From NCBI GenBank assembly GCA_035493895.1, contig DATJHM010000081.1, positions 1-37,607 of the forward strand: a stretch of 37,607 nucleotides of DNA, written 5' to 3'. This document shows, in pieces, positions 1-9,600 of this stretch (position 1 is its first letter; each line of letters begins with the position of its first letter). The notes under the pieces are model-generated. The model saw only the letters and a program-made list of their open reading frames with translations, had not been told where the DNA came from and ran no database searches. The position numbers were made by a program, and so were the translations under genes. This stretch comes from DATJHM01 sp035493895 (GTDB lineage Bacteria; Chloroflexota; Ktedonobacteria; Ktedonobacterales; Ktedonobacteraceae).

Positions 1-43
1 CATCAACGACACGAAAAAGATTGCGAATAATTTGTTCCGACAT
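1..43 (-). CDS. Start of an unidentified gene (partial, runs off the left edge)
   Basis: An ATG at 43 on the minus strand opens a frame reading MSEQIIRNLFRVVD before the window ends. An AAAGGA ribosome-binding site lies about 10 bases upstream, so the start looks genuine. The gene follows the methyltransferase in the same direction and may be the next gene of the biosynthetic operon. The few residues resemble the opening helix of SnoaL/NTF2-like proteins, but 14 residues cannot establish that. The product is left unassigned. Confidence 0.5.
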   Translation of the reverse strand, partial: MSEQIIRNLFRVVD

Positions 44-346
44 CTGAAGAATCCTTTCTGCTTATGCCTGTGCCTCCCGGAGAGGCAAGGGGCATGACTG
101 CGAATTCGTTACGCGCTACAAAATTTTTCTCAAAAATGCTACATATCCTACACAAATGCCGATGTGATCGGGATCTTGACCCTACACACATGCTACACAG
201 GGGCTATACACCCCTCTCTATCAGGCGACATCGTTGTCGTGAGAATGGAAAGAGAATAGTATGGTTGCTCTTATTACATATATTCGGCAAACAGTGAGGT
301 TTCTGAAGGGTTCGCGGCAAGATTGTATTTTCGTGTGTATGGATCT
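44..346. other. Intergenic region between the methyltransferase and the left-edge gene
   Basis: This stretch of about 300 bases carries no convincing gene. It holds a few weak hairpins: TGCCTC/GAGGCA near 70-86, GGGG/CCCC near 201-215 and CGACA/TGTCG near 223-236. None is followed by a clear T-run on the minus strand. It may hold a separate promoter for the left-edge gene, but none can be named with confidence. Confidence 0.4.
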
Positions 347-1507
347 CTATGAGGCATGCGTGGCGAGCAGGAGGCGATGCATGGGGGTGTCGAGCACGCA
401 CACACGACGGAGATCGGCCTCTGCAAACCAGCGATCGTAGTCGCCGAGCGAATAGGCATCGCCTCCGCCCGTGGCCAGCATCGAGGCCGCAAAGAGCAGC
501 GCAAAGCGGTCCTGAGATGTCTGCGCATTGCGTTCATCATCCAGAATATGGTCAACGATGCAGATCAGACCACCTGGCGCAAGAGCACGAGAGGCCATCG
601 TCACCAGCGTACGGGCCGATTCTCTTGTTTGGAGATGAAAAATGTTGGCAAATAAAATAAGATCAAAATTGCTCCCCCACTCATCCTGCCAGAAATCGCA
701 GACCCGACTGCTAAACTGGCTCTCGACTCCCAGGCGCTCACTCTGGGAAATAGCCAGAGGGATAATTCGCTCGCAATCCAGACCCAGAGCTGTCCAATGC
801 TGAAATTTTTGTAGCAGAAGCTGGCAATATAACCCTGTTCCACAGCCAACATCCAGGACCGAAGCAGCTTTACTGGTATCCCACTCTAGCTCCTGCAAAC
901 CACGACACAGTTCTGTGATACTTGGAGGAGCCCAGAAATTGATCCCGTTCACCAGATATTCATAGTCGGAGTCCGAAATTTGATTCTGCCCATAATGACC
1001 CGCCTGATCCGCAGAGCCGGTGCGTACCGCCTGTGCAAAATTCTGCCATGCAGGCCACGCCAGCCGCCGATCATAGATCATCTTCCCCACGAGACTAAAA
1101 ATTCCTCCTGGCAATAAACAGCTCTGCAATTCTTGAGATATGCTATAGAGCTGAGTACCATCACCTGCATAAGAGCGCTGCACAAAACCAAGCGCATAGA
1201 GCGCATCCAGCAGCACACGCATACCACGTAGATCGCTCTGTAACACCTGCGCCAGCCTGACCACGTCCATCGGCTCCTTAGCCAGGGTGGCAAAGACGGA
1301 GAGATCATGCGCCGCCTCAATGATCGCAGGTGCCCATAAAGCAATCAAATGCTCATATACGCTGTGGGCTGTTTTGACGGTCCTCTCGACCATGGTGGTA
1401 TCCGCCAATAATGTCTGGTCCACCAGACCAGGCAGGCTGCTTGAACTGCGGGTGACGATAGGGGTCAACTGAATAAGCGAGCTTGAGCTAGTGATTTCCG
1501 CTGACAT
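347..1507 (-). CDS. SAM-dependent methyltransferase (natural-product O-methyltransferase type)
   Basis: The 386-residue protein has the two-part layout of natural-product O-methyltransferases. A helical dimerisation region covers roughly residues 45-140 (AHDLSVFATLAKEP is typical of it). A Rossmann domain follows, with SAM-binding motif I VLDVGCGTG at 217-225. Later segments RALAPGGLICIVD and DYDRWFAEADL match the usual post-I and C-terminal motifs. The family transfers methyl from S-adenosylmethionine, mostly to hydroxyl groups. The gene lies last but one in the minus-strand cluster, 120 bases after the PLP enzyme, so methylation of the peptide-polyketide product or of a building block is the likely role. 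GAGAGGAAA upstream of the ATG could be the ribosome-binding site. N- or C-methylation cannot be excluded. Confidence 0.85.
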   Translation of the reverse strand: MSAEITSSSSLIQLTPIVTRSSSSLPGLVDQTLLADTTMVERTVKTAHSVYEHLIALWAPAIIEAAHDLSVFATLAKEPMDVVRLAQVLQSDLRGMRVLLDALYALGFVQRSYAGDGTQLYSISQELQSCLLPGGIFSLVGKMIYDRRLAWPAWQNFAQAVRTGSADQAGHYGQNQISDSDYEYLVNGINFWAPPSITELCRGLQELEWDTSKAASVLDVGCGTGLYCQLLLQKFQHWTALGLDCERIIPLAISQSERLGVESQFSSRVCDFWQDEWGSNFDLILFANIFHLQTRESARTLVTMASRALAPGGLICIVDHILDDERNAQTSQDRFALLFAASMLATGGGDAYSLGDYDRWFAEADLRRVCVLDTPMHRLLLATHAS

Positions 1508-1605
1508 ACGTTTCTATTTCCTCTCAAGAATGCACTTTTGTCTGTAATTTCGGGGAATACATGTCGGGTAAAAATCAAGGGGGACGCACTACAGGGACTG
1601 ATGAA

Positions 1606-1627
1606 CAAAACAAAACAAAACAAAACA
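1606..1627. repeat. (CAAAA)4 pentanucleotide tandem repeat
   Basis: Four perfect copies of CAAAA run from 1606 to 1625, followed by CA, just beyond the stop codon of the PLP enzyme. On the transcribed minus strand this is a T-rich tract of TTTTG units in the gap before the methyltransferase. It could vary in length by slippage, or act as a weak pause or processing site. Confidence 0.7.
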
Positions 1628-2665
1628 TTAATCGCTGACAGGGCATGCGTGGATCGCTTGCACGGCTCCGAGGGCTCCGGTCAGGGAGAGTTCATGTCTA
1701 TTCAACCATTCATCGTTATAGATTGTGGCGGCGTAGTTGTCGCCTGTATCAGGGCAGACACAGACAACATCCTCCACCTCGGGATGCTCGGCCAGATAGC
1801 GCGCACACGCGACCAGCGTTGCGCCACTCGATCCTCCCACGCGCAGCATTGTGGCGACCTCGAGGGCTCGACAAAACGCAAAAGCCTCTTCATCGCGTAC
1901 CAGGATATGCCGATCGTAGGCATCTGGTGTGAGAAAACTCGAAGGGCGTGAGGCACCAATACCTGTCAGCTTGCGCGGCGCTGGTGGCGTACCAAAGATC
2001 ACCGAGCCGTGCGCATCAACGCCTATCATGCGTGTGTGTGGACTAACCTCGCGCATAAATCGGCTAATGCCCGCCAATGTGCCACCCGTAGAGACAGCTA
2101 CAAAAACGGCATCCAGGCGCGCTTGCATCTGCCGGTAGATCTCTGGTCCTGTCCAGCGATAGTGCGCCAGTGGATTCGCCGGGTTCGCATACTGATTCGT
2201 CCAGACGTACAAAGGCGACTCATCGAGCAACTGGCGCACCCGCTCCAGTCTCGCCAGTAAATACCCGCCGGACGCATCTGGCTGCTGCACCATTTCGATC
2301 TTTGCCCCAAAGGCCTGCATCCGGGCAATATTTTCTGCGGTAGTCTTGGGGTCAATCACCGCGAGGAAACGATAGCCTCGCGCACGCGCCAACATGCTCA
2401 ACGCCACACCGAGATTGCCCGATGTCGACTCCAGGATGATCGAGTCTTCGTTCAGCAAACCGCGACCTTCCAGATCGCTCAGCAAGGCATAAGCCGTACG
2501 CACTTTGACAGATCCAGCGGGATTAGCGCCCTCTAGCTTGAGGTAGACCTTGCGCAAACGATCGTGAATCGTGAGAAAAATAGGTGTCAGTGGTGTATTC
2601 CCGATGTGTTCCAGTTGCTCACGGAGCAGTTCCTGTTCACGATCCGTTGTCACCGTTCCATCCAC
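1628..2665 (-). CDS. PLP-dependent cysteine synthase/SbnA-like enzyme
   Basis: The 345-residue protein is a fold-type II PLP enzyme of the cysteine synthase group. IGNTPL lies at residues 21-26, the Schiff-base lysine is K54 in GSVKVRTA, and the PLP-phosphate and substrate loops are ESTSGNLG (79-86), STGGTLAG and GGSSGAT. SbnA of staphyloferrin B biosynthesis couples O-phosphoserine with glutamate on the way to L-2,3-diaminopropionate. Homologues in NRPS clusters often supply that residue, so this is the favoured role. Assignment as SbnA is inference, because no SbnB-like dehydrogenase partner is in the window. Plain cysteine synthase is the alternative. A GTG at 2665, seven to eight bases after GAAGGGA, is the best start. 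The gene sits between the thioesterase and methyltransferase genes. Confidence 0.8.
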   Translation of the reverse strand: MDGTVTTDREQELLREQLEHIGNTPLTPIFLTIHDRLRKVYLKLEGANPAGSVKVRTAYALLSDLEGRGLLNEDSIILESTSGNLGVALSMLARARGYRFLAVIDPKTTAENIARMQAFGAKIEMVQQPDASGGYLLARLERVRQLLDESPLYVWTNQYANPANPLAHYRWTGPEIYRQMQARLDAVFVAVSTGGTLAGISRFMREVSPHTRMIGVDAHGSVIFGTPPAPRKLTGIGASRPSSFLTPDAYDRHILVRDEEAFAFCRALEVATMLRVGGSSGATLVACARYLAEHPEVEDVVCVCPDTGDNYAATIYNDEWLNRHELSLTGALGAVQAIHACPVSD

Positions 2666-2719
2666 AAAAGAATCCCTTCTTTTTTATTGTTCTATTCTTC
2701 GGCCCGACGGTCAGCATAC

Positions 2720-3487
2720 TTACAATTGCAGAAGTATCCATTGCAGCGTTTGTGTGATGACCGTCAGAAGCGCGGCTTCCTGGGCATGCAGAAAAAAGTG
2801 ATTGCCAGCAAACATATGACACATAAAAATGCCGTTCGTATGGGCCCGCCAGGCATTCAGCTCCTGAGCATTCACACTCTTATCGCCCCGGCCTCCAAAC
2901 GCCGAGATTGACGCCGTAAGTGGCGGCCCGGGGACATACTGATAGGTCTCACAAAGGGTAAAGTCGGCACGCAATAAAGGCTGCACCACCGCCATCACCT
3001 CTTCGTTCTCCAACACTTCTTGCGGCGTCCCTCCTAAGCGAAGTAGTTCCTGACGAAAGCGATCTTCTGGCAGATCATAGAGTAGAGGCCAGGGATTAGG
3101 CAGATGTGGAGCACGATTTGCGGAAATGAACAGGTGACGTGGCGTCGCGAGCTTCTCTTTTTGCAGGTAGCGAGCCAGCTCATAACACACAAATGCCCCC
3201 ATACTATGCCCGAAAAAAATAAATGGCTTATCACAATATGGTTGAATAACTGGAGCCAGGGCGGCGACGAGCTGCCCTAAAGAAGTGTAAGCCTGCTCTT
3301 TCACCAGATTCTCTCTCCCAGGCAACTGGACCGGCAGGACCTCGACCGTCGCGGGCAATTGTTCACTCCAGCGCCTGAAGAGCGTTGCCCCTCCACCTGC
3401 ATAGGGAAAGCAGAACATTCTCAGACATGCCTGCGGCTTTGTCTTTACATAAGGGAACCAGTTAAGCGAAGACGTATTGGCTACCAT
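2720..3487 (-). CDS. Type II thioesterase (GrsT-like editing thioesterase)
   Basis: The 255-residue alpha/beta hydrolase has the layout of stand-alone thioesterases that clear stalled or mis-primed carrier proteins of NRPS and PKS lines. It opens with MFCFPYAGGGATLFRRW and carries the nucleophile elbow GHSMG with S95. The predicted triad is completed by D202 in GGRGDKSV and H230 in AGNHFF. Length and motifs match the family closely. Its ATG overlaps the last bases of the KS-AT gene (3481-3487), which indicates translational coupling. As no type I thioesterase domain is present in this assembly line, this protein might also act in product release, although that is inference. Confidence 0.92.
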   Translation of the reverse strand: MVANTSSLNWFPYVKTKPQACLRMFCFPYAGGGATLFRRWSEQLPATVEVLPVQLPGRENLVKEQAYTSLGQLVAALAPVIQPYCDKPFIFFGHSMGAFVCYELARYLQKEKLATPRHLFISANRAPHLPNPWPLLYDLPEDRFRQELLRLGGTPQEVLENEEVMAVVQPLLRADFTLCETYQYVPGPPLTASISAFGGRGDKSVNAQELNAWRAHTNGIFMCHMFAGNHFFLHAQEAALLTVITQTLQWILLQL

Positions 3488-6408
3488 CTCTCTCTTATCC
3501 TTTCCACAGGCACACTCCCGACCTGATATAAAGTGTCTATCTGCTGCTCCATAATCTCAAGCTGGTCTGCGAAAATCTCCGTTAAACCATCCTGATATGC
3601 TACTGGTCTCCTGTTCATAGCCTCACTACTGGCATTCGTGGGCCTGGATATCGCCATCGATTCAGTCGTAGTCGCCTGCTCCGGCAAATGACTTACGGAG
3701 AAAACCTCTTTCCGCGCGACAGCAGCGACCTCAGCGGAAGCTTGACGCCCATCAATCCAATGCCTCTGTCGCTCGAAGGGATAGGTTGGCAGGGCGACTT
3801 TCTGCCAGCCCTCGCCTGTAAAGCGCGACCAATCTACCTCTCGCCCCTGCGACCAGCACTGGCCTAGCGCCCTGAGCATCGTTGCGAGGTCTCCCTCTTT
3901 ACTTTTAGGATGGGGCAGTGACGAAAGCATCAGATGTCCATCGTGATAGGCCGGGTGCTGTTTTACCAGCGAGCTCAGCGTTGTCCCTGGACCAAGCTCC
4001 AACAGAATACAGGCCGACCTGTTCAGCAACGTCCCTACTCCTTCAGAAAAGCGCACGGGCTGGCACAGATGCTTCGCCCAGTAGGCTGGATTGGCCGCAT
4101 CCTCTGCCGTAAACCAGGTGCCGGTAAGATTCGAAATCAGAGGGATCTGTGGGTTCTTGCGCCGCAGCTTCCGCACCGCGTCTGTAAAGGATGGAACAAG
4201 TGGCTCCAACATCGTTGAATGAAAGGCATGCGAGGTATGCAGCAGGCGACTCATCACGCCTTGCGCATGCAATTCCTGCGAGAAACGCTCGATCTCCGCA
4301 TGTGGGCCTGCTACCACGCATCGCTTCGGGGTATTTATAGCAGCCAGCGAGAGTTGTGGATAGCCGCTCAATCGGCCATATACCTCCTCTTCCCCCAGAG
4401 GAACCGCCAGCATGCTACCAGTCGGCATCCCCTGAATCAGGTAGCCTCGCTGGATAATCAGATGCAAGGCGTCCTCCAGAGTAAATACACCAGACAGGCA
4501 GGCCGCAACATATTCGCCAACGCTATGCCCGGAGAGCGCGGTTGGGATAATCCCCCACGCCATCCACTGCTGTGCGAGCGCATACTCCACCATAAAAAGA
4601 GCCGGTTGCGCGAACGCCGTCTGCGTGAGCTGGGCCATCGCTCGCTCGATATGCTGTTCGGAGGGATAGATAATAGAGCGTATATCCTGCTTCAGGAGAG
4701 GGGATGCATACTCTGCACAACGCTCAAGGGCCGCACGAAACACGGGCTCGGACTGATACAGTTCTGCCGCCATATGAATATGCTGGCTCCCCTGCCCTGG
4801 AAAGAGAAAGGCGACCTCGGGCATATTGGCCCTCACAGTATTACCTCTCTTCGGCAACGTCCCCTCTGCGGAGAGTTGCCTGAGTAGCTCTTCACGATCG
4901 CGGCCCACGACAAAACTACGTTGCGCAAATTGTCTGCGTCCATGCTGAAGGGTTGCGGCAACATCGGCCAGTTTTGTCTCCTGCTCCTGTACCAGGTAAG
5001 CAGCCAGGTTACGCCGCATCTGATCGAGCGCCGTAGGACTCTTCGCCGAGAGGGGCAAGAGATAATATGGCCGCTCAGCCGTTTGCGCTACCGGCAGAGG
5101 TGGAGACTCCTGCACAACGATGTGTGCATTGGTACCGCCGATGCCAAAGGAGCTCACACCCGCAGTTCTAGGATGACCATTCTGCTTCCACTCCAGAAGC
5201 TGATTATTCACGAAGAAAGGACTGGTCGCAAACGGTATCTCTGGATTCGGCTCGCTGAAATGCAGGCTCGGCGGGATCTGACGATGGCGCAGCGCCAGCA
5301 CGACTTTTATCAACCCGGCGATGCCCGCAACTACGTCCAGATGTCCAACATTGCTCTTGACCGAGCCCAGTGCGCAATATCCACATTCCTGTGTCGCCCG
5401 GCGAAAAGCCTGCGTCAGTGCTCGTACCTCGATAGGATCACCGAGTTGCGTACCAGTCCCATGCGCCTCGATATAATCGAAGCAGGCGGGCGCAATGCCA
5501 GCGACTTCCTGGGCCTCGGTAATCACGGCGGCCTGACCCGTCACACTGGGAGCGGTATAGCCAATTTTAGCCGAACCGTCGTTGTTCACCGCTGATCCCT
5601 TGATGACGGCTAAGATCTGATCGTTATCTCTCAGCGCGTCGTTGAAGCGTTTGAGCAACACAACGCCAGCCCCGCTGGCGCGCAATGTCCCTTGAGAGGT
5701 CTTATCAAAAGCGCGGCAGCTTCCATCGGGCGAGGCAATGCCTCCCTCTTGATACCAGTAGCCGACATGGTGCGGCACCTTAATCGCCGCAGCTCCAGCC
5801 AGCACGATATCCGACTCATGACTCAACAGACTCTGGATCGCCAGATGGACCGCCACCAAAGAGGTTGAGCAGGCGGTGCTGACGCTGATACTCGGTCCAT
5901 TGAGATTGAGCTTATACGAGGTTCTGGTCGCCAGATATTCTTTCTCATTGCCCAGGCCAATCGTAAAATTGCCCTCACGCTCCAACAGCGCACGATCTTG
6001 AGAGAGGTTATTTAAAAGGTAGGTATTCATACCAGCCCCGGCGAAGACGCCTATACGCTCCTCACAGCGCAATGTATCATAGCCCGCACGCTCCAAGACC
6101 TCCCAGGCACACTCCAGAAACAGGCGCTGTTGAGGGTCCATCAGCGCGGCATCGTGCGGAGAAATGTCGAAAAAAGCGGCATCAAAGCCAGCAATATCCT
6201 CCAACACGGCACCGGCTTTGACATAATCAGGATTGCGTAACGTTTCTTCAGAAATGCCTTCGTCGCGAAGTTGCTGATCGGTAAAGAACGTGATGGAATC
6301 TACGCCCTGGCTGAGATTCTGCCAGAATTCCTCTAACGTCCTTGCACCTGGGAAACGGCCACTCATGCCGATAATCGCAACATCGTTCGCATATAGTTCT
6401 TGTTCCAT
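3481..6408 (-). CDS. Type I polyketide synthase, KS-AT didomain without an ACP
   Basis: The 975-residue protein has a ketosynthase at about 8-435 with C180 in TACSTSL, H316 in EAHGTGT and H356 in KSNVGHLD, so it looks active. An acyltransferase follows at about 530-830, with S629 in GHSVG and HAFH at 727-730, the motif normally linked to malonyl-CoA. A post-AT linker (LPTYPFERQRHW) comes next. The protein then ends after about 85 residues containing EIFADQLEIMEQQIDTL, which resembles a helical docking segment. No DSL-type phosphopantetheine site, reductase, dehydratase or thioesterase is visible. The start is firm, since AAAGGAGGATC precedes the ATG. It follows the NRPS by 215 bases and should act after it, receiving the peptidyl chain. 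The missing ACP must come from elsewhere, or the didomain works atypically. Confidence 0.93.
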   Translation of the reverse strand: MEQELYANDVAIIGMSGRFPGARTLEEFWQNLSQGVDSITFFTDQQLRDEGISEETLRNPDYVKAGAVLEDIAGFDAAFFDISPHDAALMDPQQRLFLECAWEVLERAGYDTLRCEERIGVFAGAGMNTYLLNNLSQDRALLEREGNFTIGLGNEKEYLATRTSYKLNLNGPSISVSTACSTSLVAVHLAIQSLLSHESDIVLAGAAAIKVPHHVGYWYQEGGIASPDGSCRAFDKTSQGTLRASGAGVVLLKRFNDALRDNDQILAVIKGSAVNNDGSAKIGYTAPSVTGQAAVITEAQEVAGIAPACFDYIEAHGTGTQLGDPIEVRALTQAFRRATQECGYCALGSVKSNVGHLDVVAGIAGLIKVVLALRHRQIPPSLHFSEPNPEIPFATSPFFVNNQLLEWKQNGHPRTAGVSSFGIGGTNAHIVVQESPPLPVAQTAERPYYLLPLSAKSPTALDQMRRNLAAYLVQEQETKLADVAATLQHGRRQFAQRSFVVGRDREELLRQLSAEGTLPKRGNTVRANMPEVAFLFPGQGSQHIHMAAELYQSEPVFRAALERCAEYASPLLKQDIRSIIYPSEQHIERAMAQLTQTAFAQPALFMVEYALAQQWMAWGIIPTALSGHSVGEYVAACLSGVFTLEDALHLIIQRGYLIQGMPTGSMLAVPLGEEEVYGRLSGYPQLSLAAINTPKRCVVAGPHAEIERFSQELHAQGVMSRLLHTSHAFHSTMLEPLVPSFTDAVRKLRRKNPQIPLISNLTGTWFTAEDAANPAYWAKHLCQPVRFSEGVGTLLNRSACILLELGPGTTLSSLVKQHPAYHDGHLMLSSLPHPKSKEGDLATMLRALGQCWSQGREVDWSRFTGEGWQKVALPTYPFERQRHWIDGRQASAEVAAVARKEVFSVSHLPEQATTTESMAISRPTNASSEAMNRRPVAYQDGLTEIFADQLEIMEQQIDTLYQVGSVPVERIRERW

Positions 6409-6623
6409 GATCCTCCTTTCGGATAATTCGGGGGGACGCGGATCGGCATCAAGCGCGATCCCTACCTCTGCCTTTCTTCGAGAGTTGGGACCACATGCAC
6501 CCCCTTGTCAAACGAGACCCGTCAGCAAAAGAAAACGGGGAGGGGCCGGGCTCGTCCCGACCCGCATGCCCCACCGGCAATCTCGGCCTTTCGGTTGATG
6601 CCTATTCGGCGCAGGTAGCGCCT

Positions 6624-9600
6624 CTACGAGCGGCGTCTACGGGAAACGTATTGACGAGCGGCCGCACGCTCGACGGCCTGCTGCAATTCCGGTTGAACAG
6701 GATGCTGTTGCGCAAAGAATGCGGCCTGGGTGCTAATGGTGGTGTGCTGGAAAAGGTCTACAAGCATCACATCCTGCTTCAGCTTCTCCACGAGGCGGCT
6801 TTGCAGACGTGTTAAGAGCAAGGAATGACCGCCAACGTCGAAGAAGCCATCGTGAATGCTTACCCGTTCAAGATGCAACACGTCACACCAGATTGCAGCG
6901 ATCTCATGCTCAAATTGCGCACCCGGCGCAACATACTCACGATCCGCACGCACTTCCTCAAGGTCGGGCTTCGGCAGGGCACGTACATCGATTTTCGCAC
7001 TCGTGGTGATGGGTAGCGCATCTAACGGCACCAGCACGCTCGGGACCATATATTCGGGCAATAACTCTTTGCTACGCTCGCGCAACGTACTCATAACTGG
7101 TGTCTGTCCCTCCTGCGCGACAATATACCCGACCAGCTGCTTCTCACCCGGCACATCCTCGCGCATAATGACGACACATTCAGCAACGCCCTCCTGCTGT
7201 CTGAGCACGGACTCGATCTCGCCCAGTTCGATGCGGAAGCCGCGTATCTTCACCTGTTGATCCAGTCGTCCCAGGTACTCTAACTGTCCATCGGCGCGCC
7301 AGCGCACCTGGTCTTTCGTACGATACAGACGGGCCCCCGCCTCCTGGCTCCACGGGTGGGGCACAAAACTCTCTGCCGTCAGGTCTGCGCGTCCCAGGTA
7401 TCCCCGCGCCAGGGCAATGCCGCCGATATAGAGCTCACCCGGCACACCAGGAGGAACCAGTTCCCCATGACGATCAACAACGTATAGCTCCAGATTGGCA
7501 ATTGCCGATCCAATAGACGGTTTTCCGCCAGACACATCACAGCAGGCAACCGAAGCGCACACCGTTGTCTCGGTCGGACCATAGGCATTAAAGAACGCAC
7601 GCCCGGCTCCCCAGCGCGCAACGACTTCAGCCCCACACGCTTCACCCGCCACGATAATCTGCTGAAGATCAGGATATTCCTCCTCCGGCAGAGCAGCGAG
7701 GACGGAAGGCGATAACGTCACAATATTAATCCGCTGCTCGCGTAATATTGCCTGGAGAGCCGGTCCCGGCAGCAATTGAAGTTGTTCCGCAAGAACCAGC
7801 GTTCCGCCCTGTGCCAGCGCCATGACCATCTCCCACACAGAAGCGTCGAAACTCAATGAGGCAAACTGGAGAACACGCCTGCCCTGCTGACTGCCAAACG
7901 CCTGGATCTGTGCTCCTACCAGACTACAAACGCCTTTGTGAGAGACCACCACACCCTTGGGACGGCCCGTAGAACCAGAGGTGTAAATCACATATGCCGG
8001 TTGCTCGCCATGAGTCACAGGCAAGACGCTCTCGGCCATATCAATCGGCGGTAGATCTGGCGCTCGCCCATCGCTATCGAGCACAATGATCGGGATCTCC
8101 GCGACAGGCACCCGCGCCTTCAGCCGATCCTGGGTGAGCAGCAACACCACACCGGCATCCTGGCACATATAAGCCAGTCTATCCTGAGGATGATTGACAT
8201 CGAGCGGCACATACGCACCGCCCGCGCTCATCACGCCCAGAATAGCCACAACCAGCTCCAGAGAACGCTCCATATAGACGCCAACCAGCACCTCCGGTCC
8301 CACACCAACCGCATGCAGTCGCCGGGCCAGACACGCTACACGCTCCTGAAGTTGTTCGTAGCTCCAGGCTCGCTCCCCAAAGTGTAGAGCCTCAGCAGCA
8401 GGACGCAATACAGCCTGATGCGCAATCAGTTCGTGTATCCCATGCATCGCTGGCAACTCAAGCGCTGCCCCTCGCCCTTGTCGCAGGAGCGCAGCAAGCT
8501 GCTCGGGTGGCAGAAGTGGCAGGCGCGTCACCGTCTGAGCAGGATTTACGCAGGCCGCCTGCATGAGAGAGACCAGCGAAGCATGCCAGCGCGCGATACT
8601 TGCTCCCTCAAAGAGATCGCTGTTATAGTCCCATTGGAGCAAGAGAGCGCCATCGGGCGTCTCGATGATATCCAGCATCAGATCCTGTTTCGCGGTAGTA
8701 TTTTCCAGATAGAGCGGCTCAACCTGGATGTTTCCCCAGTCTCGTCGTTCACCCCGCTGCGACCAGAAACCAAACCCGACCTGGAACAGTGGATTATGGC
8801 TCAGGCTCCGCTGTGGAGCCAGGGCCTCGACCAGTTTCTCAAAAGGCACATCCTGATGGGTGCTGGCCTGCAATACGGTCTCGCGCACCCCTTGCAAGAG
8901 CGCTGCAAAGCTCGGCTCATTGCGAAGATCAATGCGCATCAGCACCGTATTCACACAAAAACCTAACAATGACTCAAGCTCAATTAAGCGGCGATTGGCA
9001 TGGGCAGTGCCGAGCAACACCTGTGTCTGATTGCTGAGCCGCGAGAGCAAGAGCCCAAACGCACTCAGGAAGAGAATGAAAAGCGTGTATCCTTCACGCC
9101 GTCCCAGGAGACGTAAACTGTTTGCGAGCTCGTCTGGCAATGCATACCTCAGGGTCGCGCCACGAAACGTTTGAATAGGCGGTCGTGGATGATCGGTTGG
9201 CAGTTCTAGAATCGTGGGCACATCGCGCAAGAGCTCCTGCCAGTAGCGGATTTGTGGCTCCAGCACCACATCCGTCAGCCACTTCCGCTGCCAGAGTGCA
9301 TAGTCTACATATTGCACCACCAGTTCTGGCAACGGAGAAGGCTCGTTCTGGACAAACGCCTGATAGAGCGTCGCAAGCTCCCGCAAGAACTGCTGTTGCG
9401 ACCAGCCATCAAAAATCAAATGATGGAAAGTAAAGAACAACGCATGTTCATCTTCCGCGAGTTGGAGAAGTTGGGCACGCATCAACGAAGAAGCCGTGAG
9501 ATCGAAGGGGCGCGAACGCTCCCTGCGTGCAAATGCCATCAAGGCCTCTTCTTGCGATCCGCCTTCTTCCAAAGCCAAAGACGTACAGAGAAGCTTCACC

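Noticed and set aside
4219..5595. Plus-strand frames opposite the KS-AT gene
   Set aside because: They mirror a well-conserved KS and AT and look like composition artefacts.
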